Of a stretch of 64,000 bases of DNA, positions 17,130 to 25,709 are shown in pieces. The translations under genes and the position numbers were made by a program. Positions within the stretch are counted from its first letter, which is position 1; each line of letters begins with the position of its first letter. The stretch comes from Tabrizicola flagellatus (GTDB taxonomy: Bacteria; Pseudomonadota; Alphaproteobacteria; Rhodobacterales; Rhodobacteraceae): contig NZ_VMDU01000004.1 in the NCBI RefSeq assembly GCF_008271465.1, positions 224,156-288,155 of the forward strand, read 5' to 3'. Under the pieces are notes generated by a model, which saw only the letters and a program-made list of their open reading frames with translations, had not been told where the DNA came from and did not search any database.

Positions 17130-17909
17130 ATGAGCGATCTCGACAGCACCTCGAACCACCGCCAGGCCGAGATCCTCGAGGCGCTGCGCAAGGCGGGCGG
17201 ATCGGCGCGGATCCAGAGCCTCGCCAGCGCGCTGGAAGTGTCGGACGAAACCATCCGGCGGAACCTGCGGCGACTGGTCGAGGGCGGTCTGGTGCAGAAG
17301 CACCACGGCGGGGCGCGGCTGGTGGAACGCGCGGTCGAGGCCGACCTGAACACCCGGCTCCAGGAACATGCCGAACCCAAGCGTCGCATCGCCGAAGAGG
17401 TCGCGCGGCTGGTCGAGGACGGCACCTCGCTGTTTCTCGACGTGGGCTCCACCACCAGCCTGATTGCCGAGGCGTTGCAGCGCAATTCCGGGTTGAACGT
17501 GGTGACGAATTCGGTGGCGGTCGCCTACCGGCTGGCGATGCGCAACGGCAACCGGGTGTTCTTCGCCGGGGGCGAGCTGCGCGCCAATGACGGCGGCAGC
17601 TTCGGGCCCGAGGCGCTGGCCTTCGTGCAGAACTTCCGGCTGGACCTGGCGGTGATCTCGACCTCCGGCATCTGTCCGCAGCGCGGGCTGATGTTCTCCG
17701 ACCTGTCCGAGGCGCAGCTGGCACGCGCGATGGTCAGCCAAGCCGCACGCTGCATCGTCGCGGCGGACAGCCGCAAGTTCCACCGTACCGCGCCGATCCT
17801 GCTGGGCGATCCGCGCGACATCGACATCCTCGTCACCGACGAGGACCCGCCCGAGGACCTCGCCGCCGCCGCCCGCCACTGGGGGACAGTGATCCGGGTG
17901 GCGCCTTAG
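17130..17909 (+). CDS. DeoR family transcriptional regulator
   Basis: A 259-residue repressor. The N-terminal DeoR helix-turn-helix lies at about 12-65 (LEVSDETIRRNLRRLVEGGLV, whose recognition helix is VSDETIRRNL). The C-terminal effector domain (DeoRC, sugar-phosphate isomerase-like) contains LFLDVGSTT and NVVTNSVAVAYRLA. It is divergent from proX and convergent with ribokinase, and its stop codon overlaps that of rbsK by 2 bases (TTAG). DeoR proteins usually sense sugar phosphates, so the ribokinase/FucU/UgpC operon is a likelier target than the betaine operon, but both are possible. Confidence 0.85.
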   Translation: MSDLDSTSNHRQAEILEALRKAGGSARIQSLASALEVSDETIRRNLRRLVEGGLVQKHHGGARLVERAVEADLNTRLQEHAEPKRRIAEEVARLVEDGTSLFLDVGSTTSLIAEALQRNSGLNVVTNSVAVAYRLAMRNGNRVFFAGGELRANDGGSFGPEALAFVQNFRLDLAVISTSGICPQRGLMFSDLSEAQLARAMVSQAARCIVAADSRKFHRTAPILLGDPRDIDILVTDEDPPEDLAAAARHWGTVIRVAP

Positions 17910-18832
17910 CCCGCAACCCGCGCCAGCAGCGCCTCGATCTCGGACCGCGACGGCATGGCCGGGGCCGTGCCGGGGCGGGTGACGGAAATCCCCGCCGTAG
18001 CGCAGCCGAAGCGCACCGCATCGATCACGTCGCGTCCCTCGGCCAGTGCCACGGCGAAGCCGCCGTTGAAGGCATCGCCCGCCCCCGTCGTCTCGACCAC
18101 CGGGCCGGCCGAGATGACGGGCACATGCACCGTGCGGGTCGCGTCGTGATAGAGCGCGCCCTTGTCGCCCAGCGTGATGACAACGGCCCCCACGCCTTTT
18201 GCCAGAAGCGCAGATGCTGCCGCCTTCGCCTCATCGACCGTGCTCACCGGCAGACCGGTCAGAGCCTCGGCCTCGGATTCGTTCGGGGTTAGGTAGTCAC
18301 ACAGCGCCAGCATCTCGTCGGGCAGGCTGGCGGCGGGCGCGGGGTTCAGGATCGTCGTGACGCCCGCCGCGCGCGCGATCTGAAGCGCGCGCAGCGCGGC
18401 CGGGATCGGCTGTTCCAGCTGCGTGACGAAGATCGAGGCTGACCGGATCAGCTCGGCCTTCTCCTCCACATCCTCGGCCGAGACGCGCCCCGCCGCACCC
18501 GGCGCGACGATGATCGCGTTGTTGCCGGTGGCGTTCTCGATGAAGATGTAGGCGGCCCCCGTGTAGCTTTCGCGGTCCACCTTCACTTCGGGCATGACCC
18601 CCGCCTTGGCCCAGGTCGCCTGTGCGATGTCGGCGAAGGCATCGGCACCGAGGCGGGTGATGAAATGCACGCGCCCCCCTGCCATGGCGGCGGCGACCGA
18701 CTGGTTCGAGCCCTTGCCCCCCGGCCCCAGCACGAAGGAGGTGCCGAGGATGGTCTCGCCCATCTTCGGCTGGCGCTCGGCGCGGTAGGCGGTGTCGGCG
18801 ACGAAGATGCCGAGGATCACGATGGGTTTCAT
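17906..18832 (-). CDS. rbsK: Ribokinase-like PfkB family carbohydrate kinase
   Basis: A 308-residue PfkB kinase close to ribokinase. Sugar-binding motif GGKGSNQSVAAAMAGG lies near 38-53. The C-terminal catalytic motif is ETTGAGDAFNGGFA with the base Asp in GAGDAF. It would phosphorylate D-ribose or a related aldose or ketose with ATP in the cytoplasm. It is the last gene of a minus-strand operon, ATPase (19307) - FucU (18836) - kinase, 3 bases after the mutarotase gene. With a FucU-type partner the natural sugar may not be ribose. Confidence 0.83.
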   Translation of the reverse strand: MKPIVILGIFVADTAYRAERQPKMGETILGTSFVLGPGGKGSNQSVAAAMAGGRVHFITRLGADAFADIAQATWAKAGVMPEVKVDRESYTGAAYIFIENATGNNAIIVAPGAAGRVSAEDVEEKAELIRSASIFVTQLEQPIPAALRALQIARAAGVTTILNPAPAASLPDEMLALCDYLTPNESEAEALTGLPVSTVDEAKAAASALLAKGVGAVVITLGDKGALYHDATRTVHVPVISAGPVVETTGAGDAFNGGFAVALAEGRDVIDAVRFGCATAGISVTRPGTAPAMPSRSEIEALLARVAG

Positions 18833-18835
18833 GGG

Positions 18836-19288
18836 TCAGGCCTCCGGCGGGATCACGCCCTTGCGGAACATGAAGCAGCCGTAGAACCGCCGCTCGCCGG
18901 TCTGGATCACGGCATAGGACTTGCGCGCCATGTCGTAGAAGGCAAAGCGTTCGATGCCGATCATCGGGCGATGGCGGCCCTCGGCGCGGTCGATCTCGGC
19001 CTGGACCTCGGCCTGGACGGGCGGGACGGTGGCGGGGTCGCCCACGATCTCCATCCGGCCGGCGAAATCGTCCACGAAAGTGTCCAGCGGCAGGACGGAC
19101 AGGATCGCCTGCACCGCCTGGGCGGCGGTCAGGTTCTCCATCCGCAGCAGTTCGCCCGTGACCGTGGCCCGCGCCACCGAATCGGAGGGGAAATTGGTAT
19201 CGGCGACGATCAGCACGTCGCCATGCCCCATCGCGCGCAAGACGCGCAGCACATCGGCATTCAGCCGGTTGTCGATCCCTTTCAGCAT
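18836..19288 (-). CDS. fucU: RbsD/FucU family sugar mutarotase (copy 1)
   Basis: A 150-residue pyranose/anomer mutarotase. Family blocks are visible: MLKGIDNRLNADVLRVL at the start, MGHGDVLIVADTNFP (catalytic His in GHGD), PLDTF, the FAFY motif and a C-terminal YGCFMFRKGV. The pattern (MGHGD..., YG...KKGV) fits FucU more than RbsD. FucU interconverts the anomers of L-fucose and similar sugars. It lies between the ABC ATPase and ribokinase genes. A paralogue at 24428 follows the permease genes of the same transporter, which is unusual duplication inside one cluster. Confidence 0.85.
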   Translation of the reverse strand: MLKGIDNRLNADVLRVLRAMGHGDVLIVADTNFPSDSVARATVTGELLRMENLTAAQAVQAILSVLPLDTFVDDFAGRMEIVGDPATVPPVQAEVQAEIDRAEGRHRPMIGIERFAFYDMARKSYAVIQTGERRFYGCFMFRKGVIPPEA

Positions 19289-19306
19289 GTCTCCCCCCGT
19301 TTGGTC

Positions 19307-20356
19307 CTAAAGGCGCTGGCCGGTGGCCTTGTCGAATAGATGCGCCAAGCCCGCGTCGGGCGCCAGAGTGATCCTGTCCCCCGGCCCGAAGGCAACCCGG
19401 TTGCGGAACACCGCCGTCAACTCGCGCCCCTCGAGGCGGACGACGACATGGGTTTCCGACCCCGTGGGTTCGACCACCGCGACCGTGCCGGACAGCCCCT
19501 CGCCGGCCAGGGCCAGATGCTCGGGCCGGATGCCGTAGATCACCTCGCGCCCTTCCCCGGCCTGCGCCCCCGCCGGCAGCGGCAGGCGCGCGCCCGCGAC
19601 CTCGACCATCCCGCCGCCGATCCGCCCCTCGAGAAGGTTCATCGAGGGACTGCCGATGAAGGCCGCGACGAATGTGTTCGCCGGCCGGTCATAGAGGTCC
19701 AGCGGCGCGCCGACCTGTTCGATCCGGCCGCCCTGCATGACCACGATCCGGTCGGCCATGGTCATCGCCTCGATCTGGTCGTGAGTGACATAGACCGTGG
19801 TGGTCTTCAGCCGCTGGTGCAGTTCCTTGATCTCGGCCCGCATCTGCACCCGCAGCTTGGCGTCGAGGTTCGACAGGGGTTCGTCGAACAGGAACACCTG
19901 CGGGTCGCGCACTATGGCCCGGCCCATGGCGACCCGCTGGCGCTGGCCGCCGGACAGCGCCCGGGGATAGCGGTCGAGATAGGGCGTCAGCCCCAGGATC
20001 GCCGCCGCCTGTTCGACCTTGGCCCGAATCGCGCCCCTGTCCATGCCGCGCATCTTCAGCGCAAAGCCCATGTTCGCGGCCACCGTCTTGTGCGGATAAA
20101 GCGCGTAGTTCTGGAAGACCATGGCAATGTCGCGCTCGGACGGGGGCAGGTTGTTCACCCGCCGCGCGCCGATGCGGATGTCGCCGGCGCTGATCTCCTC
20201 CAGCCCCGCGATCATCCGCAGAAGCGTGGACTTGCCGCAGCCCGAAGGCCCCACCAGCACCACGAAGGCCCCGTCCGGAATGTCCAGATCCAGCCCGTGA
20301 ATGACCTTCAGCCCGCCATAGGATTTCTCCAGCGCCCGGATCGTCACTTCGGCCAT
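19307..20356 (-). CDS. MalK/UgpC-type sugar ABC transporter ATP-binding protein
   Basis: A 349-residue ATPase of the CUT1 carbohydrate family: Walker A GPSGCGKST, Q-loop MVFQNYALYPH, signature LSGGQRQR, Walker B VFLFDEPLSNLDAKLR and the switch histidine in VTHDQ. A C-terminal TOBE/MalK regulatory domain follows from about residue 240 (YGIRPEHL). It is divergent from the binding protein and permease operon at 20560, sharing the 203-base control region that carries the CTAACATGTTAG palindrome. It probably powers that importer. No glycerol-3-phosphate specificity is implied. Confidence 0.88.
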   Translation of the reverse strand: MAEVTIRALEKSYGGLKVIHGLDLDIPDGAFVVLVGPSGCGKSTLLRMIAGLEEISAGDIRIGARRVNNLPPSERDIAMVFQNYALYPHKTVAANMGFALKMRGMDRGAIRAKVEQAAAILGLTPYLDRYPRALSGGQRQRVAMGRAIVRDPQVFLFDEPLSNLDAKLRVQMRAEIKELHQRLKTTTVYVTHDQIEAMTMADRIVVMQGGRIEQVGAPLDLYDRPANTFVAAFIGSPSMNLLEGRIGGGMVEVAGARLPLPAGAQAGEGREVIYGIRPEHLALAGEGLSGTVAVVEPTGSETHVVVRLEGRELTAVFRNRVAFGPGDRITLAPDAGLAHLFDKATGQRL

Positions 20357-20429
20357 CGGCCACCCTCTCCCCGTTTCCCTGCGGCCAGACTAAGCGCAGG
20401 CGCAAGCCGCTGTCCATCCGCTGAACATA

Positions 20430-20441
20430 CTAACATGTTAG
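20430..20441. promoter_or_regulatory. Palindromic operator CTAACATGTTAG (GntR site 1)
   Basis: A perfect 12-base palindrome in the control region shared by the ABC ATPase gene (minus) and the binding-protein operon (plus). A TTGACA follows 5 bases later (20446-20451) and may be the -35 of the plus-strand promoter. The same 12-mer stands in front of the gntR gene at 31975, and a two-mismatch version at 29151, so it is a candidate binding site of that FadR-type regulator. Confidence 0.65.
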
Positions 20442-20559
20442 AAACTTGACAGAGGCCCGACCGGGCTGCGAAGGTTGCCGCAAGGGCAGCCGACGGCTGA
20501 ACCGCAAAAGCGAGACGACCCCGAAAAGGGGCACCAAGCCAACCTAGGGAGGACCAACC

Positions 20560-22188
20560 GTGAAACCAGGACTTTACGAATACGCAAGCCGCCTCAGCCG
20601 GCGCCGCTTTCTGATGGGCGCAACGGCGCTGGGTGCCGCCGGCGCCCTGCCCGCGGGACTTGCGCCGAAACCGGCCTCGGCCCAGGACAACCTGCGGGCC
20701 GAAATCCTCAAGATCCCGGGCGTCGGCGCCGGCAGCCCCACCGATGCCGACTGGCAGAAGGTGGGCGAGATGTGCCTCGGCCCGGTCAAGAAGTTCGTTT
20801 CCGAAGGCGAGTTCGCCGGCGTGGAGCTGACCTTCCTCGGCCTGAACAACCAGAACCTGCACAACGTGCTGTTCCGCGGCTTCCTGAAGCCCTGGGAGGC
20901 CTATACCGGCGCCAAGATCAACTGGATCGACCTGGCGCAGGCCGACTACAACCCGCGCCTGCAGCAGTCGATCGCAACCGGCACGGTGGACTTCGACATC
21001 ATCGAGATGGGCGCGCCCTTCGAGGGCGACACCGCAGGCCGCGGCCTGCTTGACCCGATGCCCGACTGGGTCAAGGAACAGATCGAGGCCGACGACCTCG
21101 TGGCCTATCTGCAACCCCCGGTCGGCACCTGGGACGGCAAGTCCTACCGCATCACCATCGACGGCGACTGCCACACGCTGGCCTATCGGAAGGACTATTT
21201 CGGCGAGGGCTCGATCACCGGGATGGCCGACATGCCGAAGCACTGGGACGAGGTCAACGCGATGTCGGTCGCGCTCAAGGGCCAGACCGATCCGCTCACC
21301 GGCCTGCCGGCCTACGGCTTCCTCGACCCGCTGAAGGGCTGGGGCGGCTTCGGCTTCTACTTCCTCGAGGACCGCGCCTCGGCCTATGCCAAGCACCCGG
21401 ACGATCCGGCCTGGCTCTTCGACCCCGACACGATGAAGCCGCGCGTCAACAACCCGGCCTGGGTGCAGGCGATCCAGGACGTGATTGACCTGATCGCCGC
21501 CGGTGCCTATCCGCCGGACCAGATCAACGCCGACCCCGGCACCACCGCCTTCCAGCAGTTCCTCGCCGGCACCGGCGCGGCGCTGACCTGGTGGGGCGAC
21601 GTGGGTTCGAATGCGCGCACCTCGGACACCTCGGTGGTGGGCGACGTGGTGGGCTTCGACATCAACCCCGGCGCGAAGAAGGTTTACAACTCGAAGACCG
21701 GCGCCTGGGAAGAGAAGGAGAACTTCGCGCCGAACCTCGCCTATCTCGGCTGGGGGATCTATGTCACCAACCGCGTCTCGGGCGACGAGAAGAAGCGCAA
21801 GGCGGCCTGGTCGGCGGCGGCGCATCTGGGCGGCAAGGACATCTCGCTGTGGATGGCGGCCTATCCGTCCGGGTTCCAGCCCTACCGCAACTCGCACTTC
21901 AACTTCGACGAATGGGAAGCCGCGGGTTACGACCGGGCCTTCATCGAGGATTACCTCGGCTCGAACCGCGACAGCTACAACCACCCCAACGCCGCGATCG
22001 AGCCGCGGATTCCGGGCATCTTCCAGTATTACTCGGTGGCCGAGGACGAGTTGGCAAAGGGCTTTGCCGGCCAATACAAGTCGGCCCAGGAAACCGCGGA
22101 CGCCATCGCCGCCGCCTGGGAGAAGATCACCGATCAGATCGGCCGCGACAGCCAGATCGCGCTCTACAAGGCGTCTCTGGGGATGTGA
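20560..22188 (+). CDS. Sugar ABC transporter substrate-binding protein, Tat-exported
   Basis: A 542-residue family 1 extracellular solute-binding protein, longer than the usual ~430. The N-terminus SRRRFLMGATALG is a twin-arginine signal, followed by an Ala-rich hydrophobic stretch and ASAQ as cleavage region. Aromatic and acidic residues throughout suit carbohydrate binding (WIDLAQADYNPRL, LTWWGDVGS). The start ATG has GGGAGGACC upstream. It begins the operon with two permeases and FucU copy 2. An 11-bp GC hairpin follows the stop. The sugar is unknown; FucU points to a fucose-like or other pyranose. Confidence 0.85.
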   Translation: MKPGLYEYASRLSRRRFLMGATALGAAGALPAGLAPKPASAQDNLRAEILKIPGVGAGSPTDADWQKVGEMCLGPVKKFVSEGEFAGVELTFLGLNNQNLHNVLFRGFLKPWEAYTGAKINWIDLAQADYNPRLQQSIATGTVDFDIIEMGAPFEGDTAGRGLLDPMPDWVKEQIEADDLVAYLQPPVGTWDGKSYRITIDGDCHTLAYRKDYFGEGSITGMADMPKHWDEVNAMSVALKGQTDPLTGLPAYGFLDPLKGWGGFGFYFLEDRASAYAKHPDDPAWLFDPDTMKPRVNNPAWVQAIQDVIDLIAAGAYPPDQINADPGTTAFQQFLAGTGAALTWWGDVGSNARTSDTSVVGDVVGFDINPGAKKVYNSKTGAWEEKENFAPNLAYLGWGIYVTNRVSGDEKKRKAAWSAAAHLGGKDISLWMAAYPSGFQPYRNSHFNFDEWEAAGYDRAFIEDYLGSNRDSYNHPNAAIEPRIPGIFQYYSVAEDELAKGFAGQYKSAQETADAIAAAWEKITDQIGRDSQIALYKASLGM

Positions 22189-22206
22189 TCCCGTCCAAGA
22201 CAGACC

Positions 22207-22233
22207 GGGGCGCGCGGACGGACCGCGCGCCCC
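22207..22233 (+). promoter_or_regulatory. Intercistronic hairpin after the sugar-binding protein gene
   Basis: GGGGCGCGCGG pairs perfectly with CCGCGCGCCCC (11 bp, loop ACGGA) and is followed by TTTTCTC. It has the form of an intrinsic terminator, yet the operon continues 26 bases later. It is probably a partial terminator and mRNA-end stabiliser favouring the binding protein. Confidence 0.7.
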
Positions 22234-22258
22234 TTTTCTCCAGAAGCAGGGCTGAGCG

Positions 22259-23362
22259 TTGAGCGGCGGCGACCAACTTCACGTCGTGACCAGCGACGAC
22301 ATTTCCGACAACCGGCGCCGGATCGGGCGGGGGCTGATCTGGGGCTCGGCCGGGCTTCTGGCGCTGGTAGCGCTGGCGCAGGCCGCGCAGGTTCTGGGCT
22401 GGCGCGACTTCGGCTTCGCCAACTGGCGGCCGACGCTTTATGCCTACTGCCTCTTTGCGACCTGCCTGTGCTGGGCGCAGGTCATCATCCGGGGCGAGCA
22501 GGGCAAGCGGACCCTCTTCGTCCTGCCCGCCGCGCTGTTCGTGGTCTCGCTGACGATCTTTCCGCTGCTCTTCGGCCTGCTGATCGCCTTTTCCAACTGG
22601 AACCTCTCCAGTCTTTCCGGGCGGCAGTTCAACGGCACGGCGAACCTCGTGCAGATGTGGCACGATCCGTTCTACTGGAACGCGCTGGGCAACATGGTGA
22701 TCTATGTCGCGGCGATCGTTGTGGAATACGCCATCGCCTTCGGTCTTGCACTGATCCTGGCCGGGCAGATCCGGGCGCGGAAGTTCTGGCGGGTGGCGTT
22801 CCTGATGCCGCTCATGCTGTCGCCCGTGGCCGTGTCGTGGATGATCGGCAAGTCGATGCTGGAACCCCGCTTCGGTCCCCTCGCCCGCCTTGCCCGTGCG
22901 CTGGGGGTAGAGCAGCCGAGCTTCTTCGAAAGCCCCTGGATGGCGAAGCTCACCATCATGGTGCTGGATGCCTGGACCTTCATCCCCTTCATGATGATCA
23001 TGTTGCTGGCCGGCCTCCAGGCCATTCCGAAGGAGTTGCAGGAGGCCAGCCGCGTCGATGGCGCGACGGGCTGGAAGTCGTTCTGGGAGATCACTTTCCC
23101 GCTGATGCTGCCGGTCTCGGTTACGGCCATCCTGATCCGCATCATCTTCAAGCTGAAGCTCGCCGACATCGTCATCACCATCACCTCCGGCGGGCCGGGG
23201 GGCGCGACGGACACGGTGACCAGCTTCATCTTCCGCGAATACCGGGAGCGGTCGAACGTCGGCTACGGCACCATGCTGGCCATGGTCTATCTGGTCCTGA
23301 TCGTGATCGGCATGACGATCCTGATGAAACTCGCCGCGCGCCTGACGCGGCCGCGCACCTGA
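22259..23362 (+). CDS. Sugar ABC transporter permease (MalF-like)
   Basis: A 367-residue inner-membrane protein with an N-terminal cytoplasmic tail, about eight hydrophobic segments and the BPD permease domain. The EAA loop reads LQEASRVDGATGWKSFWEITFP (core EASRVDGATG), which docks on the ATPase. Two extra N-terminal membrane segments (near 28-45 and 60-78) precede the usual six. The start is probably the TTG at 22259, with AGGG about 9 bases upstream; a GTG nine codons later has no good ribosome binding site. Partner of the permease at 23376 and the ATPase at 19307. Confidence 0.85.
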   Translation: MSGGDQLHVVTSDDISDNRRRIGRGLIWGSAGLLALVALAQAAQVLGWRDFGFANWRPTLYAYCLFATCLCWAQVIIRGEQGKRTLFVLPAALFVVSLTIFPLLFGLLIAFSNWNLSSLSGRQFNGTANLVQMWHDPFYWNALGNMVIYVAAIVVEYAIAFGLALILAGQIRARKFWRVAFLMPLMLSPVAVSWMIGKSMLEPRFGPLARLARALGVEQPSFFESPWMAKLTIMVLDAWTFIPFMMIMLLAGLQAIPKELQEASRVDGATGWKSFWEITFPLMLPVSVTAILIRIIFKLKLADIVITITSGGPGGATDTVTSFIFREYRERSNVGYGTMLAMVYLVLIVIGMTILMKLAARLTRPRT

Positions 23363-23375
23363 GTGGGACGCCGCG

Positions 23376-24341
23376 ATGACCGATACCCCCGCGCAGATCT
23401 TCCGCGACAGCGACAGCGACCGCGGCTTCCGCATGAAATGGTGGGCCGGGCGGACGGCGATCTACGGCGTCCTCGCGCTCTGGGCGGTGATCTGCCTGTT
23501 CCCGATCTACTGGACCGCCACCACCAGCTTCAAGATGGCCCCGAACGTGATGCAGGGCCAGATGATCCCCTGGCCCGCCGAATGGACGCCCGAGGGCGAC
23601 TGGGCGAAGAAGCTGTTCTACGAGCCGAAGTGGAAGGGATGGGAATCGATCGGGCTTTCGCCCTCGACCATCGGACAGGAAAGCACGGTCCGGGCCGAGT
23701 TCCTGAAACGCTTCGGCAATTCCGCCATCGTGGCGCTGTCGGCCTCGACGCTGGCGGTGGTGCTGGGGTCGCTGGCGGCCTATGGGCTGTCGCGGTTCCG
23801 CTACCGCTTCGGCTTCATGAAGAACGACGACATCTCGTTCTTCTTCCTGTCGCAGCTGATCCTGCCGCCCGTCGTGCTCGCCCTGCCCTTCCTCGTCCTC
23901 TACAAGGAACTGGCGCTCCTCGACACGCGGATCGGGCTGATCCTTCTCTACACCCTGACGGTCCTGCCCATCGTGATCTGGATCATGAAGGATCAGTTCG
24001 AGACCATACCGACCGAGCTGGAAGAGGCCGCGCTGGTCGATGGGCTGTCGATCTGGGGGGCCTTCCTGACCATCATCCTGCCCATCGCCCTGCCCGGCAT
24101 GGTGGCAGCCTTCATCCTGAGTCTCGTGCTGACCTGGAACGAGTATTTCTTCGCCGCGCTCCTGACCTCGACCCATGCCAATACCCTGCCGGTGATGGTG
24201 GCGAGCCAGACCGGGTCGCAGGGGATCAACTGGTGGGCCATGGCGGCCCTGTCCTTCGCGGCGATCCTGCCGCTGGTCATCATCGGGGTGCTGCTGGAGC
24301 GGTTCATCATCAAGGGGATGGCCGCGGGGGCGGTCAAGTAG
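23376..24341 (+). CDS. Sugar ABC transporter permease (MalG-like)
   Basis: A 321-residue second permease subunit of the CUT1 importer, with six predicted membrane segments. The EAA loop is LEEAALVDGLSIWGAFLTIILP (core EEAALVDGLS). A hydrophilic insert of about 60 residues (QGQMIPWPAEW to STVRAEFLKR) follows the first membrane helix and is larger than usual for MalG-type proteins. Thirteen bases separate it from the preceding permease gene. Repeat B starts directly after the stop codon. Confidence 0.87.
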   Translation: MTDTPAQIFRDSDSDRGFRMKWWAGRTAIYGVLALWAVICLFPIYWTATTSFKMAPNVMQGQMIPWPAEWTPEGDWAKKLFYEPKWKGWESIGLSPSTIGQESTVRAEFLKRFGNSAIVALSASTLAVVLGSLAAYGLSRFRYRFGFMKNDDISFFFLSQLILPPVVLALPFLVLYKELALLDTRIGLILLYTLTVLPIVIWIMKDQFETIPTELEEAALVDGLSIWGAFLTIILPIALPGMVAAFILSLVLTWNEYFFAALLTSTHANTLPVMVASQTGSQGINWWAMAALSFAAILPLVIIGVLLERFIIKGMAAGAVK

Positions 24342-24405
24342 TGTCCACGGTGGACAAAACCCAGGAGTCCTTTTGAAACAGGGACTTGCGATTTTTTGTT
24401 AGGGA
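24342..24405 (+). repeat. Dispersed repeat B, copy 2 (3' of permease gene)
   Basis: TGTCCACGGTGGACA, then CAGGAGTCC, TTTTGAAACAGGG, ACTTGCGATTTTTTG and TTAGG, matching block by block the copy at 1835-1898 on the minus strand. It begins at the base after the permease stop and ends about 20 bases before the FucU start. It could therefore separate the transporter mRNA from fucU. Confidence 0.7.
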
Positions 24406-24427
24406 TTTCTTCACCTTTGGAGAGGCC

Positions 24428-24883
24428 ATGCTGAAGGGGATCGACCAGCGGCTTTCGGCAGAGGTCGTGCATGTCCTGATGCTGATGGGGCATGGCGACG
24501 ATCTGGTGCTTTGCGACGTGAACCACCCGGCGGCGACCATCGCAGCCGAAACGACCCATGGCCGGCTGATCGACATGGCAGGCTGCGACCTGCCCACCGC
24601 CGCACGGGCGATCCTGAGCCTGATGCCGCTGGATACCTTCGTTCCCGCCCCCGTCACCCGGATGCAGGTGGTGGGCGATCCGGAGGCCCAGATGCCGGTC
24701 TTTGCCCGGATGCAGGCGGTGCTGGATCGGGCCGAAGGCCGCCCCGTCGCCATGCAGGCGCTGGAGCGGTTCGAGTTCTACGCTGCTGCCAAGCGGGCCT
24801 TTGCGATCATCCGCACCTCGGATTCCGGGCCCTATGGCTGTTTCATCCTGAAGAAGGGCGTGGTGGACCTGCCGGAGGTGTGA
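24428..24883 (+). CDS. fucU: RbsD/FucU family sugar mutarotase (copy 2)
   Basis: A 151-residue paralogue of the protein at 18836, with the same blocks: MLKGIDQRLSAEVVHVL, MGHGDDLVLCDVNHP, MPLDTF, FEFY and the C-terminal YGCFILKKGV. The start ATG has GGAGAGG 2-8 bases upstream; the frame is open 42 bases further up but that part lies in repeat B. The gene follows the importer genes on the plus strand and is convergent with the creatininase gene. Two mutarotases for one importer may serve two sugars or two pathway intermediates. Confidence 0.85.
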   Translation: MLKGIDQRLSAEVVHVLMLMGHGDDLVLCDVNHPAATIAAETTHGRLIDMAGCDLPTAARAILSLMPLDTFVPAPVTRMQVVGDPEAQMPVFARMQAVLDRAEGRPVAMQALERFEFYAAAKRAFAIIRTSDSGPYGCFILKKGVVDLPEV

Positions 24884-24893
24884 GGCGGGCAAA

Positions 24894-24964
24894 CCTCCTC
24901 GTGCGCCTTCGGCTTCTCGTCGGAGAACCGACGGCAGCGAGGAGGGACGAAGTCCACCGACGAG
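24894..24964. repeat. Repeat C, copy 1 (interleaved complementary arms)
   Basis: Four arms occur in the order CCTCCTCG, CTCGTCGG, CGAGGAGG, CCGACGAG. Arm 1 pairs with 3 and arm 2 with 4, so the pairings interlock as in a pseudoknot or as alternative hairpins. The conserved segment CTCCTCGTGCGCCTTCGG recurs in copy 2 at 30210. Both copies fill a gap of about 80-90 bases between convergent genes. A bidirectional terminator role is inferred. Confidence 0.6.
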
Positions 24965-24971
24965 CGGGGTT

Positions 24972-25709
24972 TCAGTTCAGGGCGAGCACCTGCCGCAGGT
25001 GGGCCAGGGCGATCTGGACGCCTGCCTCGCCGAGTTCGGCGGAAGCTTCTCCGGCATCCGCTGTGTACCAGTGGTCGCCCTCTTTGGCGCGGGCCATTTC
25101 CACCGTATCCGGCGCCAGCGCCTGCATCAGCGCGGTCTCGCCCTTTCCGGCATGGTCGAAGGGATAGGCCGCGCCTTTGGGAAACAGCGGATGGATCCGG
25201 ATCCAGTTGAACGGATCGGCCCCTTCCGCCTGCCGGGCGTAATAGTCCTGCATCGCCCGGTCGCCCCACCAGCCGGAGCCGCGCGTCGCCTCGAGAAACC
25301 GCATGATCGCGTTACGGCCCGCGAGGCGGAAGGCGAGGTCGGTGGGCATCCCCTGGTCGAAGCCTTCGGTCTGGTGGTGGATCACCCCGTGGATGTTGCG
25401 GAAGCCTGCGCGCAGAAGCGCCATGAACAGCCCCTCGGCCAGAGGCAGGATCGCGCCTGCGTCGATGTGGAGCGTGCCCTTACCCTCTGGCCCCGCGACG
25501 GCATGGGAGGCCGCGCCATAGGCGAAGGGGGGCAGCGTGATGATCCGGTCGCCCAGCCGGTCGAGGACTTGCGTGACGGCCAGCAGGTCCACCCCGGCGG
25601 GCAGATGCTGGCCGTGGTATTCGAGGACCCCGATGGGCAGGACGACCGGGGTATTCGCCGCGATCGCCGCTTGCAGCTGGTGCGGGCGGAGGCGGGCGAA
25701 TTCGGTCAC
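24972..25709 (-). CDS. Creatininase family protein
   Basis: A 245-residue protein of the creatininase fold (metal-dependent amidohydrolases). The metal-binding N-terminal motif is GVLEYHGQHLPAGVD with Glu, His and Asp in the usual places. The otherwise common NGHGGN stretch is replaced by IHGVIHHQTEGFDQG. Start is a GTG overlapping the FGGY kinase stop by 4 bases (GTGA). It is last in the BtpA - M42 - FGGY - creatininase operon. In such a sugar operon it probably opens a lactam, lactone or amide of a sugar derivative rather than creatinine. That is inference from context only. Confidence 0.78.
   Translation of the reverse strand: MTEFARLRPHQLQAAIAANTPVVLPIGVLEYHGQHLPAGVDLLAVTQVLDRLGDRIITLPPFAYGAASHAVAGPEGKGTLHIDAGAILPLAEGLFMALLRAGFRNIHGVIHHQTEGFDQGMPTDLAFRLAGRNAIMRFLEATRGSGWWGDRAMQDYYARQAEGADPFNWIRIHPLFPKGAAYPFDHAGKGETALMQALAPDTVEMARAKEGDHWYTADAGEASAELGEAGVQIALAHLRQVLALN

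Noticed and set aside
19307..20356. Glycerol-3-phosphate import (UgpC) as the function of the two MalK-like ATPases
   Set aside because: The UgpC label is shared by many CUT1 ATPases; no ugpB-like binding protein or glycerophosphodiesterase is present.
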